Assembly: GCA_004151065.3 (NCBI GenBank)
Contig: NWUY0300062124.1
Location: forward strand, 17,639 to 49,420
Source: Larix sibirica
Taxonomy: Eukaryota > Streptophyta > Pinopsida > Pinales > Pinaceae
Reading direction: 5' to 3'
DNA length: 31,782 nt
Position numbers and translations under genes: made by a program. This document shows, one piece after another, positions 1-10,337 of this stretch. The notes beneath the pieces were generated by a model, which saw nothing but the letters and a program-made list of their open reading frames with translations, was not told the DNA's origin and ran no database searches. The first letter of the stretch is position 1, and every line of letters starts with the position of its first letter.

Positions 1-2339
1 GCAACATCTAGCATGTCAATGAAAACTGTCTCATTAGACTGATTTCCTGCAAGGAACCCAAATATATGCTCAAAATTGACATGCAAGCCCTGAAAACCAA
101 ACTTCTAAAAATAGCATTGCCCTGAAATTGTTTGCATGTCACTGGAAACAGATTAATCAGCATCTTGAGCTTGCAATGACCAATACTATGTAGAAATCTC
201 TGACATGTGGGCCTCAGAACTCTGCCTCCTAGAAAATAGGAGAAGTGCTAAAAATAACAATCTGTCAAAATTTGACAAAACTGACTCTGTAGGCTGTAGC
301 AAGTCCTGATAACTGTGATGTCCTGGATGGAACTAGCATGATTTGATTCTAGCTGGATCTTTACCCTCTAGTTGTGCAAGCAATCTAGGGGTTAACAGAG
401 TTGAAGTTAACGAGCAAGAGGGTTTGAAGAGTATGGAAAGAGGTGCAGTAAGGCTTTTACAGACATGCTCTAACCAAGCACATGAAGTCTTTAATATGCA
501 AAAATTAAAAAAGGGGCCATTTGAAAGGTGAACCACTTCAACTATTACAAATCAGCTACAATAACATGCAACCATTAAACAGTAGAAGATGGAAATAGCC
601 TATCAAAGAAATGGCATATAATAATCCCAATATTTAATATTGATGAACAACAAGACATCAGGACGGTTTCATCTCAACCTTATTCCTTCTTTTTGGAGCA
701 AAAATGCCTTTCTTCAAAAGATCATTACAACAGATTTGTAAGAGTAACTTCAACAATCAAATACATCTATGAAATTGCAAAAGAAGGTGATAAACTTCAC
801 ATCTACAAATCCTTTAGGTTCATCCTCTAATAGATCATCAACCAAACTTGGAGGGCATCTCCCTATCGATCCAGCCATTAAGAGAAAATGAGAGAACCAC
901 TCCTTATAATATATATATGGTTTAGCTATACAATACAATAAAAATAGAAAAGTTTAGATCCTTCTTTTACCACGTGCTAGGTTTTATTGTGCCATGTGTA
1001 GTCCTTTCATTGGAGTGTTCTTCAAGTTAACCTCTTCATATCCCCTCCCATTAGAATAATATTATTTGACAAGTTGAGGGACGCTGTTCAAGATATGGAC
1101 TCATTCCTCCCCGGGATAATGAAAAGAATCAAGTGCAACCTCCTCCCTTAGTGAACCCTTCATGAAAGTCAACTTTCAACGATGCACATTAAAATAACAA
1201 TAAAAAAACCAAGGCAATGGATTGCTCTTGAAACCAAGTCAACATCCTCCTCTAGAAGTGGATCTCATAGGTGAATGTGCAAGTTACAGTCCATTGGTTA
1301 TTATAAGTTTATAACAACCTCCTCAAGGATGGGACAAGTGACAACCTCAAAAATATGTGCCTCAAGTGTGGATCCACTTGCATGACTATTAAATGCCCTC
1401 CAATCAAGGACTCAAGGTGGACCGCTCTAGAGATATGTGCCAAAAGATGTTGGAGTGCTCCTCAATAAACGAAACCACTTCTTTGTATGTGTGCAAAAAT
1501 GGACTCAAAGTGGTTATGCATTTAATGCCCCCTTGGTATATGTGCAAAAGGTGGGTTGGAATTATTATTCCCTCCAAAGCTAGAGTGGCCTCCGAGAATA
1601 TGCTCAATAAATACACCATGAATTCCTTCCTTGGATAACGGGCATTCTATCTAGAGATATGTGCATTGACCTCTTCAATAATCAATAAAATACTTCAAGA
1701 GGTTGTATGTCCTAGGAACATGTGCAGTGAAGAACTTAATGTAGTGGACCCCCTCTAAATGTAGAGCACTCCCATATATGCTCACCTTTGACCTTGAACC
1801 AAGTCAATCACGGCCAAGTGTTATCATGCCAAGTAGAGCATTCTCTAAGAAAAACTCCTCTTAACCAAAAATAGTAATTAAAACCTCAAAACAACCAGCT
1901 TTTGTCGATATATGTGCTAAGTGGGCTCAGGGTGGTTATTAGTTTTCTCGCAGCATGGACACCCTCATCAATTAGCACATTACTAGAGCACATTTGGCAA
2001 TAAAATACACAAAAAATCCCTTTAGATGTGGAGCATTTGTCTAGGATGCTTCTTGAATGTTGGAATGAGGATTTTAGATGCTACTTGTCATCATCTTATG
2101 AAGGGTGTTTCTCTAAGAAACTCCTCATCATGCTAACAAGTCAATTAAATGATGTGTCATGTCACCAAATGCCTTGAAAACTGCAATGACTTCTCCCAGA
2201 GAATATCCTAACAAAGAATCATGCATCAAAATATATAGTGATGCCTCAAAAGGTGATCCTCAATGAGAAAACACATCATAAAGTGGAACCAAGGCATCCA
2301 AACTACATCATCGATGAGCAATTTATTTAAAACGGTCTT
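1..2339. other. No recognisable gene; degraded repetitive sequence
   Basis: No reading frame here resembles a known protein, and the open frames are short (about 80 codons or fewer). Between about 1340 and 1930 the words ATATGTGC or TGTGCAAAA, CTCAAGTGTGG-like words and TAAATGCCC recur at irregular spacing, which suggests an old, diverged tandem or interspersed repeat. The stretch lies just beyond the C-terminal end of the minus-strand copia pol remnant, so part of it could be that element's 3' untranslated region or LTR. I found no matching second LTR to prove this. Confidence 0.5.
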
Positions 2340-3718
2340 CAATACAATTCTTTATGCATCATGAGTGGTAACAGTCACAAAATAGCGTGTTGTATTCTCC
2401 TCCACAACTTTAATATCAATCACAATTCTCCTTAGCCAGATCCTAAACACATTGCTTTCAACTCTTCTTTCTGCCATGTCTTTGTTGAAGGCAACAGCAT
2501 AGTGCATCGTTTCTTGCTTCTTCTTCTCCAAGTAATCACTGCCAATCCAATATGAAATGCATAACAAGATATCGATTTTCTGTCATCTGTGCATTTGGCC
2601 CAATCAGAATCTATGTATCCAACCAGAATAAATTTATGGCTCATGATATACCAATCCCGAATTTGTTGTGCCTTTAATGTACTGCAATAGCTTTTTACCA
2701 GCCTTACATTGACATACTTTTGGTTCCACTATATATCTCAATGTTGTGCTGGCATCATAGCAGATGTCTCACTACTTATTGTCAAGGATATCAAACTTCC
2801 CACCAATTGTCTAGACATGGGTGCGTTAATAGATTTCCCTTCTTTGTCTTTAGCCAGTTTAATTCTAGGATCCATTGGAGGGTATACAGCTTTATAGTTC
2901 CACACTTGAGATTTCCTGAGTAGGTCATTGGCATACTGGCTCTGAGACAGACAGTCTCAGATTTGAGATTTCTGTCAAACTTCCATTCCTAGGTAACAGT
3001 ATATGTTTGCAACACATCCTAAGAGTTGTTATTTCAAAATTTTGCAACAAGTCCTTTTTCAGGTCTGCAATCTCATTCTCATCGGTTCTTTTAAGGATCA
3101 AATCATTGACATAAAGAATGATAATTAGTAACTCCACTTTGAGTGCTCTTCACACACAGGTTGGATCAAAATTAGTATTACTCTTGACAAGCCCAATCTC
3201 TCTGAAGGGTTCATCAATGCAGAATACCATCCCTGTGCTTGCTTTAGAACATACAAGATCTTCCTTTGCAGGTTGTGCCAATTCTGGTGGCTGTTCCTTG
3301 TAAACTTCATCAATCAACTCATTCAAGAAGGCACACTTCACATGCCTTTGGTACATTGTCCGTCCAACCATGTTGCAAGAGCTAACACAGTTTGTATGGT
3401 GTTCTTCCTGGCTACCAATGCAGCATGTCTTTTCATATTCAATACCATTATTTTTACATAGCCCTTAGCTACCAATCTTGCCTTGTAGTTGTCCATTATG
3501 CCATCTGATTAGTACTTATCTTATACATTTATCTTCACCTTATCACCTTCTTGTCTTCAAGTAGATCTACCAAATCTCATGTTTGATTTATTTGAATGGA
3601 ATCCATCTCCTTATGCATAGCTCTGTACTATTCTTCCTCTTATAGCTTTTCAAATCTCCGTTGTTCCTTTGTGCACATAACAGTAGTCATCAGCATGATG
3701 TTCATTGCAGTTAGTCAC
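2340..3718 (-). pseudogene. Ty1/copia pol remnant: reverse transcriptase and RNase H
   Basis: This is the C-terminal part of a copia polyprotein, which copies the element's RNA into DNA in cytoplasmic virus-like particles. Reading leftward in shifting frames, the RT palm is seen near 3371-3150 (KCAFLNELIDEVYKEQPPE, the family's 'K-AFLNG-L-EEVY-EQPPG'). The catalytic box YVND is at about 3113-3102, where the family has YVDD, so the second aspartate pair is broken. The RT-RNase H connector (ANDLLRKSQVW, then ISRQLVGSLI-like residues) lies at about 2930-2780, and the RNase H start GYIDSDWAKCTDDRKS at about 2620-2573. Frameshifts and stops separate these blocks, so it is a pseudogene. The matching integrase lies at 6706-7615 beyond the nested element, in the same orientation. 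The family call is firm; the exact borders are approximate. Confidence 0.88.
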
Positions 3719-3972
3719 TGTTGGAGTATTAATTGTTCAATACGAGGTTCGATGTATTAAAGTTATATTATAACTTATAACTTATAAGTCACTTTAATAA
3801 TGTGTATGTTAAGCATAAGTTTAATTAGATGTCATTATTGTGAGGTAGTTAGGTCATGTGTGGATAGTACAACTACCAAATGAATAACATAAAAGGGAAG
3901 TACTTGTATCAAATGACTCAATTGATCATAAAATATTTTACATCTTGTGCATGCCTCGTTTATTTTTTAACA
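3719..3972 (+). repeat. 5' LTR of the nested copia element
   Basis: The LTR begins TGTTGGAGTATT, a common copia LTR start, and ends in AACA immediately before the primer-binding site. It shares long collinear segments with 6460-6690, notably around TGTGAGGTAGTTAGG, ACAACTACC, AATGAATGACATAAAA-like sequence and TTTTACATCTTGTG. The two LTRs differ by many substitutions and small indels, so the insertion is not recent. Confidence 0.87.
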
Positions 3973-3983
3973 TGGTATCAGAG
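3973..3983 (+). promoter_or_regulatory. Primer-binding site, initiator tRNA-Met type
   Basis: TGGTATCAGAG directly follows the 5' LTR. It is the usual copia minus-strand primer-binding site, complementary to the 3' end of initiator tRNA-Met. Its position fixes the plus orientation of this element. Confidence 0.9.
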
Positions 3984-4049
3984 TAGAAAGATTTGGAAGT
4001 TGGAACCGTAGTGAATTCAAATTTGGAGTGTTTGAAACTTAGTTCGTTT

Positions 4050-4171
4050 ATGATCATAACTTGAGGATTTGAGGAGAAAGAAAAACCCTGTCTGTTTCAA
4101 TTGTTTTTTTATGATCATAACTTGAGGATTTGAGGAGAAAGAAAAACCCTGCCAGCTTCAATTGTTTTTAT
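4050..4171 (+). repeat. 61-bp tandem duplication in the retroelement leader
   Basis: Two adjacent copies of a 61-bp unit start with ATGATCATAACTTGAGGATT at 4050 and 4111. They differ only at a few bases near GTCTGTTTC/GCCAGCTTC. The duplication lies in the 900-bp untranslated leader between the primer-binding site and gag. Confidence 0.93.
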
Positions 4172-4617
4172 TCTCTAGAGTTTTTCTAACTTTAGAAAAG
4201 AAGATTGTAAAGTAATAGAAAGGAAGAAGAGGTCAGAGTCGTTCATTTAAACTGACAACAGAAGATAAAGCCCCAGAGTGGATCAAAGCTACTTACTAGA
4301 AGTAACAGACGCCGCCATGGAGGCACAGAACCCAACATGTCACGAAGAAAGATATATGTAGCCACTTGTCACAGTCAGAGTGGATGCAAGAAACAGATGC
4401 CCACCATAACAAATGCTGATGTGAAGAATTGACAATAAGCCACGTATCCACTAAAAAGTGCAGATGTGGAGGAGGAACTTTAGCATGCAGACATGCATTA
4501 CTTGTGCCTGAAAAACCCTCAAAAGAGTTATTTGTCCAATGTTTCATGTGTGAAAGTTACAGAGGTATAGAGCAATGTGAGAAGCACTTGCAGGCGTTTC
4601 TATTTGATTTTTGCCCT

Positions 4618-5490
4618 TGCAAATGCAATTTATAGAACTATTTATCATCAAATAATATGCACAAGTGTAATCTCCAGCAGCAGGAGGTAACTCTATATTA
4701 TCTGGAGAGAATTGTTGACCTTTCTAAATTTCCATGCAATAGAATGGAAGAAATATGTCCAGAATTTTGAATTCCATAAATTTTATAAACAAATTTTCTT
4801 GAGTTCCAGAAATATAGTTTTTATTTCCAGATACTAAATACATAAATACTCATTAATAATTTATAAAATGGAAGCTTCTCTAGCAAAATTTAAGTGTCAT
4901 AACTTCCACACATGGAGGGTCATGATTCAATTACAGTTAATGCACACAAAATTCTGGGGGTTAGTCAATGGACTTGCAGTTGCAGTTGCGGATGTTTCCA
5001 GTCTACTTTTTTCTCTGAGGCATGATTACTGTAGCAGAGGCAATTTGCAGAAGAATTATTTATCTTCAAACAATCTGCTCAATAATAAATTCTAGTATGA
5101 GGTAGCTCTTTCTTATCTGAAAATTATCTTTGATCATTCTGAATTTATATGCAATAAAAACTGGCAGATATACACTGAATATCTATTTCCAGAAACAGAA
5201 TTTTTACTTCCAGAAATATGATACAGAAACTTTCCTCTGTTCCAGAAACAAAATTTTTAATTCTAGAATCTTCATATACAGACGTTCCTCATTTTGTTTT
5301 TTAATGGAAGCCCCTCTGGAAACATTTGATGGGATAACCTCTACACATGGAGGCCCGAGGGGCAAGATTCAATTACAGTTAATGCACAAAACCTATGGGG
5401 ACTAGTCAAAGGAGCTGAGTCCAGGCCTTCACAGCCAGAAATGTTGATTAAATGTCAGAATAGGGATGATAAGCCCAAATCCCTTATAGG
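4618..5490 (+). repeat. Diverged tandem duplication of about 420-440 bp spanning the gag start
   Basis: Two successive segments carry the same landmarks in the same order: TTTATC(A/T)TCAAA (4642 and 5060), an AGGTAACTC/AGGTAGCTC word, an A/T-rich CCAGAAAT-containing stretch, ATGGAAGC(T/C)(T/C)CTCT (4868 and 5303), ACACATGGAG, and GATTCAATTACAGTTAATGCACA (4924 and 5366). The offset drifts from 418 to 442 bp because of indels. The element therefore has two copies of the gag N-terminus, both decayed. Confidence 0.85.
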
Positions 5491-6000
5491 GTTCAATTTA
5501 TCCAATTCTAAACTGCATTATGTTGATCTGGAAGTTTTCCCAAGAAGTATGGGAAGAATTAAACAAACTATTTGGGTTGAAAGCATTGAATGCTAAATTT
5601 TCTCTGAAACTTCAACTAATCATATTCAAAATGATGGATGCAATGATCATGTAAAGTCACAGAAATGATATAGGGGCACTAATAAAATAGTTAACAGTAT
5701 TAGGTGTGAAAGTTGAGGAAGAAGTCGCAAAAGCTGTGTTGTTGAGCAGATTGCCTTTGAATTATTCCAACATAGTATTCAATTTCACGTTGAGTCAATT
5801 GCCTATGAGGATGTGATATCCTCTCTAATGGCAGAGTAGAAGAGGCTAAGGGAAAAAGTATATTTCCAGAAATTGCTTCAGATGCTAGAAATAAAACAGG
5901 CAAAAAGGCAGGGAAAAGTAGAGTCCACAAGCAAGACCTAGATTGCTATCAATGTGGAAAACCGGGCCGCACAGCATGGAATTGTAAGGTTAGATGAAGA
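5303..6000 (+). pseudogene. Copia gag (capsid/nucleocapsid) pseudogene
   Basis: Gag packages the retrotransposon RNA into cytoplasmic particles. With frameshifts and stops allowed, the copia gag fold is readable: MEAPLETFDGI at the start, a segment matching 'KSLIG-NLS-S-LHYV' near 5480-5530, EVWEELNKLFGLKALNAKFS near 5553-5610, then VEEEVAKAVLLSRLPLNYSN near 5712-5770. The nucleocapsid zinc knuckle at 5944-5985 reads CYQCGKPGRTAWNCK. Its two leading cysteines and the last cysteine are present, but the histidine is replaced by arginine (CAC to CGC), so the metal site is damaged. No pol follows: about 460 bp later comes the polypurine tract and the 3' LTR. Confidence 0.82.
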
Positions 6001-6459
6001 TCTGATGAGCTATTGAAAATTTGAAAGAACAGGTTAGAAGCTTAAAGACAATTAAGTGAAAGGAAGCAGTCAGGCTCAAAAAATTGAAGATTTGACAATT
6101 GAAGAACCTACTGACAATGAGATTGAGAATGATGACAATGGAACTGTTGATGACTATTTATTATTTAATCTAAGTAGTTTGATATCCAATACAAAAGGAA
6201 TGAAAGAAGGTCTGGTCAGTGTGCAGGGATGTCTAAATAATTCAAGGATTCTGGAGTTTTGGAATTCAAGGAATTTGGGAACCCACTATTTTAAAGAATT
6301 TGGGAACTTGGGAGTTCTACCCTTGAGAGGGTAATGGAAGCTTGATGGAGCACCTGCAGGGATTTCAATCCTTTTGAGGAGAGAAATAACCAATGAAGAA
6401 TTTTCAAGCTTTTTTTCATGTCAATGAAATTTTGATAGCATTGTTGCCCTAAGATGGGA
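6001..6459 (+). other. Short 3' internal region and polypurine tract of the gag-only element
   Basis: About 460 bp separate the gag zinc knuckle from the 3' LTR, where an autonomous copia would carry about 3 kb of pol. An open frame of 92 codons (6056-6334) is acidic at first and then low in complexity. I do not recognise a protein in it. AAGATGGGA at 6451-6459 is the likely plus-strand primer (polypurine tract). Confidence 0.6.
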
Positions 6460-6705
6460 TGTTGTTTTAATGCTCCAATACAATGTTCAATGTAATAAAG
6501 TCATGTAACATAAGTGACTTACTAAAGAGTTAATTATTTTAGGCGTAAATTTAATTGTCATTAATGTGAGGTAGTTAGGGCATGTGGTAACACAACTACC
6601 TAATGAATGACATAAAAAGTATGTACCATCATTGCATCAAATGACTCCATTGGTGTTAAAATTCATATTTTACATCTTGTGTAATTAACAATAATCTAAG
6701 AGTTT
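6460..6705 (+). repeat. 3' LTR of the nested copia element
   Basis: The LTR starts TGTTGTTTTAATGCTCC after a polypurine tract and is collinear with the 5' LTR through TACATCTTGTG. The clean terminus could be ACA at 6690. The extra bases up to 6705 precede the second TCAC copy. Confidence 0.8.
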
Positions 6706-7615
6706 TCACTGCATCAATACATTTTGTTCCTACGCTAGAGTCTTCAACTGTTTTCATGTACCACTTGGGTATCTTCGACACTATTTTACCATGTTTTTAA
6801 TTATCTCCCGACTCCGTTGTTTCAACATTTTTCTGAAGATCCTGTAGGTTCATAAAATACATGTTTGCTTTCACTGTCAAACTTCGCAAGTTCATTCATT
6901 GTTCCACTTCCTCCATCAAAGAAGACATATCTTTTATTAATCAAGTTTGGATCTTCAAGATCCAACACTCAATGGGATTTTGATTGCTCATCGTATCCCA
7001 ACAAGATACACACGTTCCCTCATTCCACTAACTTAGAACTTCCTTGCTTCTTTCGAATGTGCATGTATCCAATGCTCTCAATTATGCACAAATGTTTGAT
7101 TGTATGCATGTGCCTACTCAAAGCTTCCTCTGGAGTCTTATTGCATACAACCTTTCTAGCTCTATAATTCATCAGATAGACTTTAGTTTATATCTTCCAC
7201 CAAAAACTTATTGCTTAAGTTCTTGTTTTGCAACTTACTGTGTGCCATATCATGTATAAGTATGTTCTTTGCTTTTGCTATGCCATTTTGCTTGGGAGTA
7301 TGTCTGCAAATACCTCGTCGCTTGCGTTAATTTTCAAATTCTTTGGACTCATATTCACCACCGCTACTGGATCTCAAAGCCTTCAATAGCTTCCCACTCT
7401 ATTTTCTGTTTGAGCTTTAAATTTTAGAAAGCATTAACATGCATTAGAGTTTTGGCTTAAATAGTGTTGCCCATACCTTCTCGCTATGGTTATCAGTGAA
7501 TGCCATCAAGTACAACTTGCTAATTGATGGTTGAATTGTGGATCTGCATAAGTAAGTGTGCACTCGCTCCAAAATTGAGTTCTCATGTCTCTGTTTTCTT
7601 AGAATACAATCATAC
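6706..7615 (-). pseudogene. Ty1/copia integrase remnant (same old element as 2340-3718)
   Basis: Read leftward from 7615, the translation follows a copia integrase in order. First comes a CILRKQRHENSILERVHTYL segment (family 'C-LGK-HR-SF---R---LELVHTD'), then LYLMAFTDNHSEKVWATLFK (family 'YFLTFTDDYSR--WVYFLK'), RSSSGGEYESKEFEN (family 'RSDRGGEYTS-EFE'), HTPKQNGIAKAKNILIHDMA near 7305-7246 (family 'YTPQQNGVAERKNR-I---AR'), and the C-terminal 'GYDEQSK' and 'KRYVFFDG' blocks at about 6980-6890. The aspartate of RSD is serine here, and stops and frameshifts interrupt the frame, so it is dead. The fragment is cut on the left by the gag-only element and ends on the right exactly at an LTR. Confidence 0.87.
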
Positions 7616-8593
7616 TGTTAGTTTTTCCTCTAATTCCAGACCTGATTTATTATCTCAATAATTTTATGCCCAACAATTTATATGTAACACAATAAACCTC
7701 TGAAAATAATAATGTAAATACACTGGAATTATAACCCTTGCACAGCGGAAATACACATAAAATTATCAGATTTGACACAAGTAATTACCTTGGAAAACCC
7801 CAACCTGTGGGAAAACCAGCAAAGTGTTTTAACTTTTTTTATTATTCTTTTTCTACAAGAGAGATTTACTAAGAAATTACAGCAACACGTTTAGCTTAAC
7901 TTAGCTCTAGAAATCAATTGATGAAGAGCATCAACACCCTTCCAATCCACTGAAAATCCCTGCCTTATCTTCCTCAGCGATCCTGGCAGCAATCTAACAG
8001 GCCGTATGGCTGTATGGCTCTGTACGGACGCCGTACGGAAACATACAGTTTTGTACGAAATTGTTCCATACGATCCTACAGCTCCATGCGATCTGTATGG
8101 AATCCGTATTGTCCGTCCCATACAGACAGATCTGTACAAACTATACAGAAAATCCTCCCTCAAATCTGTATGGCCCAGCTTTGCCTTCTCCGATCTGTTC
8201 AGCCTGTTTTCTGCCCTCTGTTGAAGATTATCTCGCTGCAATTTCTCTCTTGGAATAATAAAACACCCCCCAGCTAGGGTTAAAAACTAACCCAAGACTT
8301 CCTGCTTGAGATTTTCACAATCTCAAGGCTTCTTTTGTCTCCCAATATCTCTCTCTTGCTTCTCTTGAGAATAACCCTTTTCTCAAAAGCAAGAGCACGC
8401 TAGATCTGAAGAATATGTCCAATGCCTCTCCTTAGATCTCTTTTTATTACTTTACAATATGCAAATACCATGGGCTCAACAAAAGGACTTTATAAAATAA
8501 AGTTAATGTCTAGAGAGTATCTTTTGGACGACTTCTATATGCTAGACACATCGCTAATGTAGAAGTACCTGTCTGAACTACAAAAAACTAACA
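7616..8593 (-). repeat. Left (3') LTR of the minus-strand gag-protease copia element
   Basis: The plus strand reads TGTTAGTTTTTCC at the start and AAAAAACTAACA at the end, giving imperfect terminal inverted repeats with TG...CA. The outer 200 bp and the last 330 bp match 10338-10540 and 11005-11356 well. The central 450 bp (about 7815-8265) does not match the centre of the other LTR, except that both are rich in GTACGG/GTATGG words. The polypurine tract AAGAGGGAA (minus strand, 8602-8594) adjoins it. Confidence 0.88.
7985..8185. repeat. Cluster of GTACGG/GTATGG words in the LTR centre
   Basis: About 14 short words of the form (C/T)(C/G)TA(C/T)GG or their complements CC(A/G)TACA occur within 200 bp, including GCCGTATGG, CTGTATGG, CTGTACGG, GCCGTACGG, CCATACGA and CCATACAG. 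They occur on both strands without a fixed period. A similar cluster sits at the equivalent place of the other LTR. This is the U3-like part of the LTR, so a regulatory role is conceivable but unproven. Confidence 0.7.
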
Positions 8594-8990
8594 TTCCCTC
8601 TTAGTGAGGAAGTTACTTCTGGAAGAACCTCCACATGGATCTATGTCCAATCCCACCATATCATCCACTGCTCTAGCTGCTCTCTCTGAATTGGAAGACT
8701 TCCCTGATATTTGCTTTGGAATCTGCTCTGAAGATCTATTCCTCCTAACCATGCTCTTAGGAAATCTCCACTTGCTCCTGAGCATCTATCAATGTCATCT
8801 CATACCAGCTAGTCTTGACAGTATTGGAAGAAGCCTCACGCCCATATTCCGGATTAGAAGACTTAGTCCTCGGTATCAACTAAATCTTTAGAACTTCCTA
8901 CTCACTCTTTGTCACTAACATCAGTCCTCGGTCCAAGATCCTCTTGGACCCACATACAATCTGACCCAACAACTTGTACAACTTACCCTG
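8594..8990 (-). other. Pol-deleted 3' internal region of the gag-protease element
   Basis: The protease remnant is followed by only about 400 bp before the 3' LTR, so integrase, RT and RNase H are absent. The minus strand has a 65-codon open frame at 8785-8588 that includes SERAARAVDDMVGLDIDPCG and ends in the polypurine tract and LTR start. I read this as the element's normal 3' terminal sequence, joined to gag-protease by an internal pol deletion. Confidence 0.65.
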
Positions 8991-9330
8991 TCTAACAACA
9001 AGCATCATTGCTGCATCTTGGGTAGCTCCATTTGACCGTATGAGTAGCTTTCCATTCTGGAACACAACCCCATACCCCTTGTCCTCTAGAGTTGAGACTG
9101 AAGTTCATCTTCAGCTCTGGAACATACATCACTCCTGTCGCCTCCAGAGATCCTACTGACTCTAGTTGGAATAACACTGTTCCAACCCCCTTTACTACAT
9201 GTATGGTATCGACCCCACAAGCCACATGGTAGTCTGAGTTTGTCTCTGAAACACTAAGGAACACATCCCTCATCCTCGTCATATCGCTAGATGTAACACT
9301 GTCCATAACCCATTCATCACTGTTCTCAAG
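8991..9330 (-). pseudogene. Copia aspartic protease remnant
   Basis: The protease normally cuts the Gag-Pol polyprotein during particle maturation. The frame from 9306 downward starts with MDSVTSSDMTRMRDVFLSVS, matching the copia motif 'WVIDSGASSHMT----F'. The catalytic DSG is DSV, so the conserved glycine is lost. It continues with a GVDTIHVVKGVGTVLFQLES segment and GVMYVPELKMNFSLNS, matching the family's 'L-NVLYVPELK-NLLSVS'. The next pol domains are missing. Confidence 0.85.
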
Positions 9331-10206
9331 CCAGGAAACTTTAACACTAGTGCCAAAAAGACAAGAAGCTAATGCGAATTCCTTCTCAAACTTGGCTGTA
9401 AACTCACCAACCTCTGCTGATGCTGTAACCTGTGACTTCTCGTTGCCTTTCTTCCTGCTTGGACATTGAATCGCATAATGGCCAGTCTTGTGACATGCAA
9501 AGCACTTGACTTTCCCATGTCCTTCTTCCCATCATGAGAGGACTCCTCCCCTCTAGTATTCAACTTTGGTATCCCACTTGCTCTTCCTTGCATTACTTGC
9601 AAGAGCAATGTTCTCCTCATCACCATCACCCTTTAGCTTCCTGCTACGCAGAGCCTCCTCCCGAGTCTCTTCCTGGATGAAGTCATCCCATAGCCTCTCC
9701 CAGTTAGGGAAGATGTTTCTCGTGACCACAATCCCTTAACGAAGGTAGCCCATTGTCTGAAAATCCATTCAAAGTTGTCTACAGTTTTGAGTCTGGTATG
9801 TCTCCCCAACTGACAGACTAACTTCACGAACCTGATGATATCCTGGTGAGATAAGAAGTCACTGTATCAGTCTTGGACATCATGGTGCTCCTGAGTTTTT
9901 CCCTCAACACCATTTTCCTGTTGTGGTTGTCACTCTGATACAACTTTGTCAGAGCCTCCCACATCTCCCTGGGTCTTCTTTTGGACAGGTGAGGAACCAC
10001 ATGATCCTTAACCCCATCCAGAACAATTTCACGTCCTTCTTCTGATGGGCGCCAGAAGAGTAGCATCAGTAGGAGGTGTAGAGTTTTATCCACAAACTCC
10101 CAGATCTCGTTCTCCTCTAGCACTAATGCTATGCTATCCTTTCCCTCCAGGTACTGTAGTTAGATGACCCATCCAACCGATCCTCAAACCTGAGACCGAT
10201 GGCCAT
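9331..10206 (-). pseudogene. Copia gag pseudogene with intact zinc knuckle
   Basis: Gag begins at an ATG at 10206-10204 and is readable leftward across frameshifts. It starts with RFEDRLDGSSNYSTWRE, then a LEENEIWEFVD block (10120-10090), a GVKDHVVPHLSKRRPREMWE stretch, ALTKLYQSDNHNRKMVLREK, and LRSTMMSKTDTVTSYLTRIS (to about 9830). All of these are conserved copia gag sequence. The WATFVKGLWSRE-like C-terminal region follows at about 9760-9710. The nucleocapsid CCHC knuckle at about 9510-9460 reads CFACHKTGHYAIQC with all four ligands kept. Stops and frame changes near 9824 and 9630 inactivate the gene. It lies about 120 bp from the primer-binding site, as expected. Confidence 0.88.
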
Positions 10207-10326
10207 CTCTTGTCCAACTGATCAACTACTACCAACAACACTCTCTCCTTGATGAAGAAGAAATCTGCACATATACAGATTACACCTGTGCCCCAAATCA
10301 ATCTTTCTGCAACTCAGAGTTTACTG

Positions 10327-10337
10327 CTCTGATACCA
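10327..10337 (-). promoter_or_regulatory. Primer-binding site, initiator tRNA-Met type (minus strand)
   Basis: The minus strand reads TGGTATCAGAG, followed by C, directly after the 5' LTR. This is the canonical copia primer-binding site and fixes the minus orientation of the element. Confidence 0.92.

Larger units (their letters stand above)
3719..6705 (+). mobile_element. Nested non-autonomous Ty1/copia element (gag only)
   Basis: Two similar LTRs of about 250 bp bound a 2.5-kb internal region with a tRNA-Met-type primer-binding site and a decayed gag. No protease, integrase, RT or RNase H is visible, so the element must have relied on enzymes from another copia. It sits inside a minus-strand copia pol: integrase continues on its right and RT on its left. 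TCAC occurs just outside the left LTR (3715-3718) and again at 6706-6709, as expected for a target-site duplication. Removing the insert restores the host element's open frame across the junction. The right border is uncertain by about 15 bp, because the 3' LTR could end at the ACA at 6690. Confidence 0.85.

Noticed and set aside
7891-8277. Overlapping open frames on both strands in the left LTR (up to 116 codons)
   Set aside because: They come from the GTACGG/GTATGG-rich LTR centre, which is open in several frames at once. They are non-coding LTR sequence.
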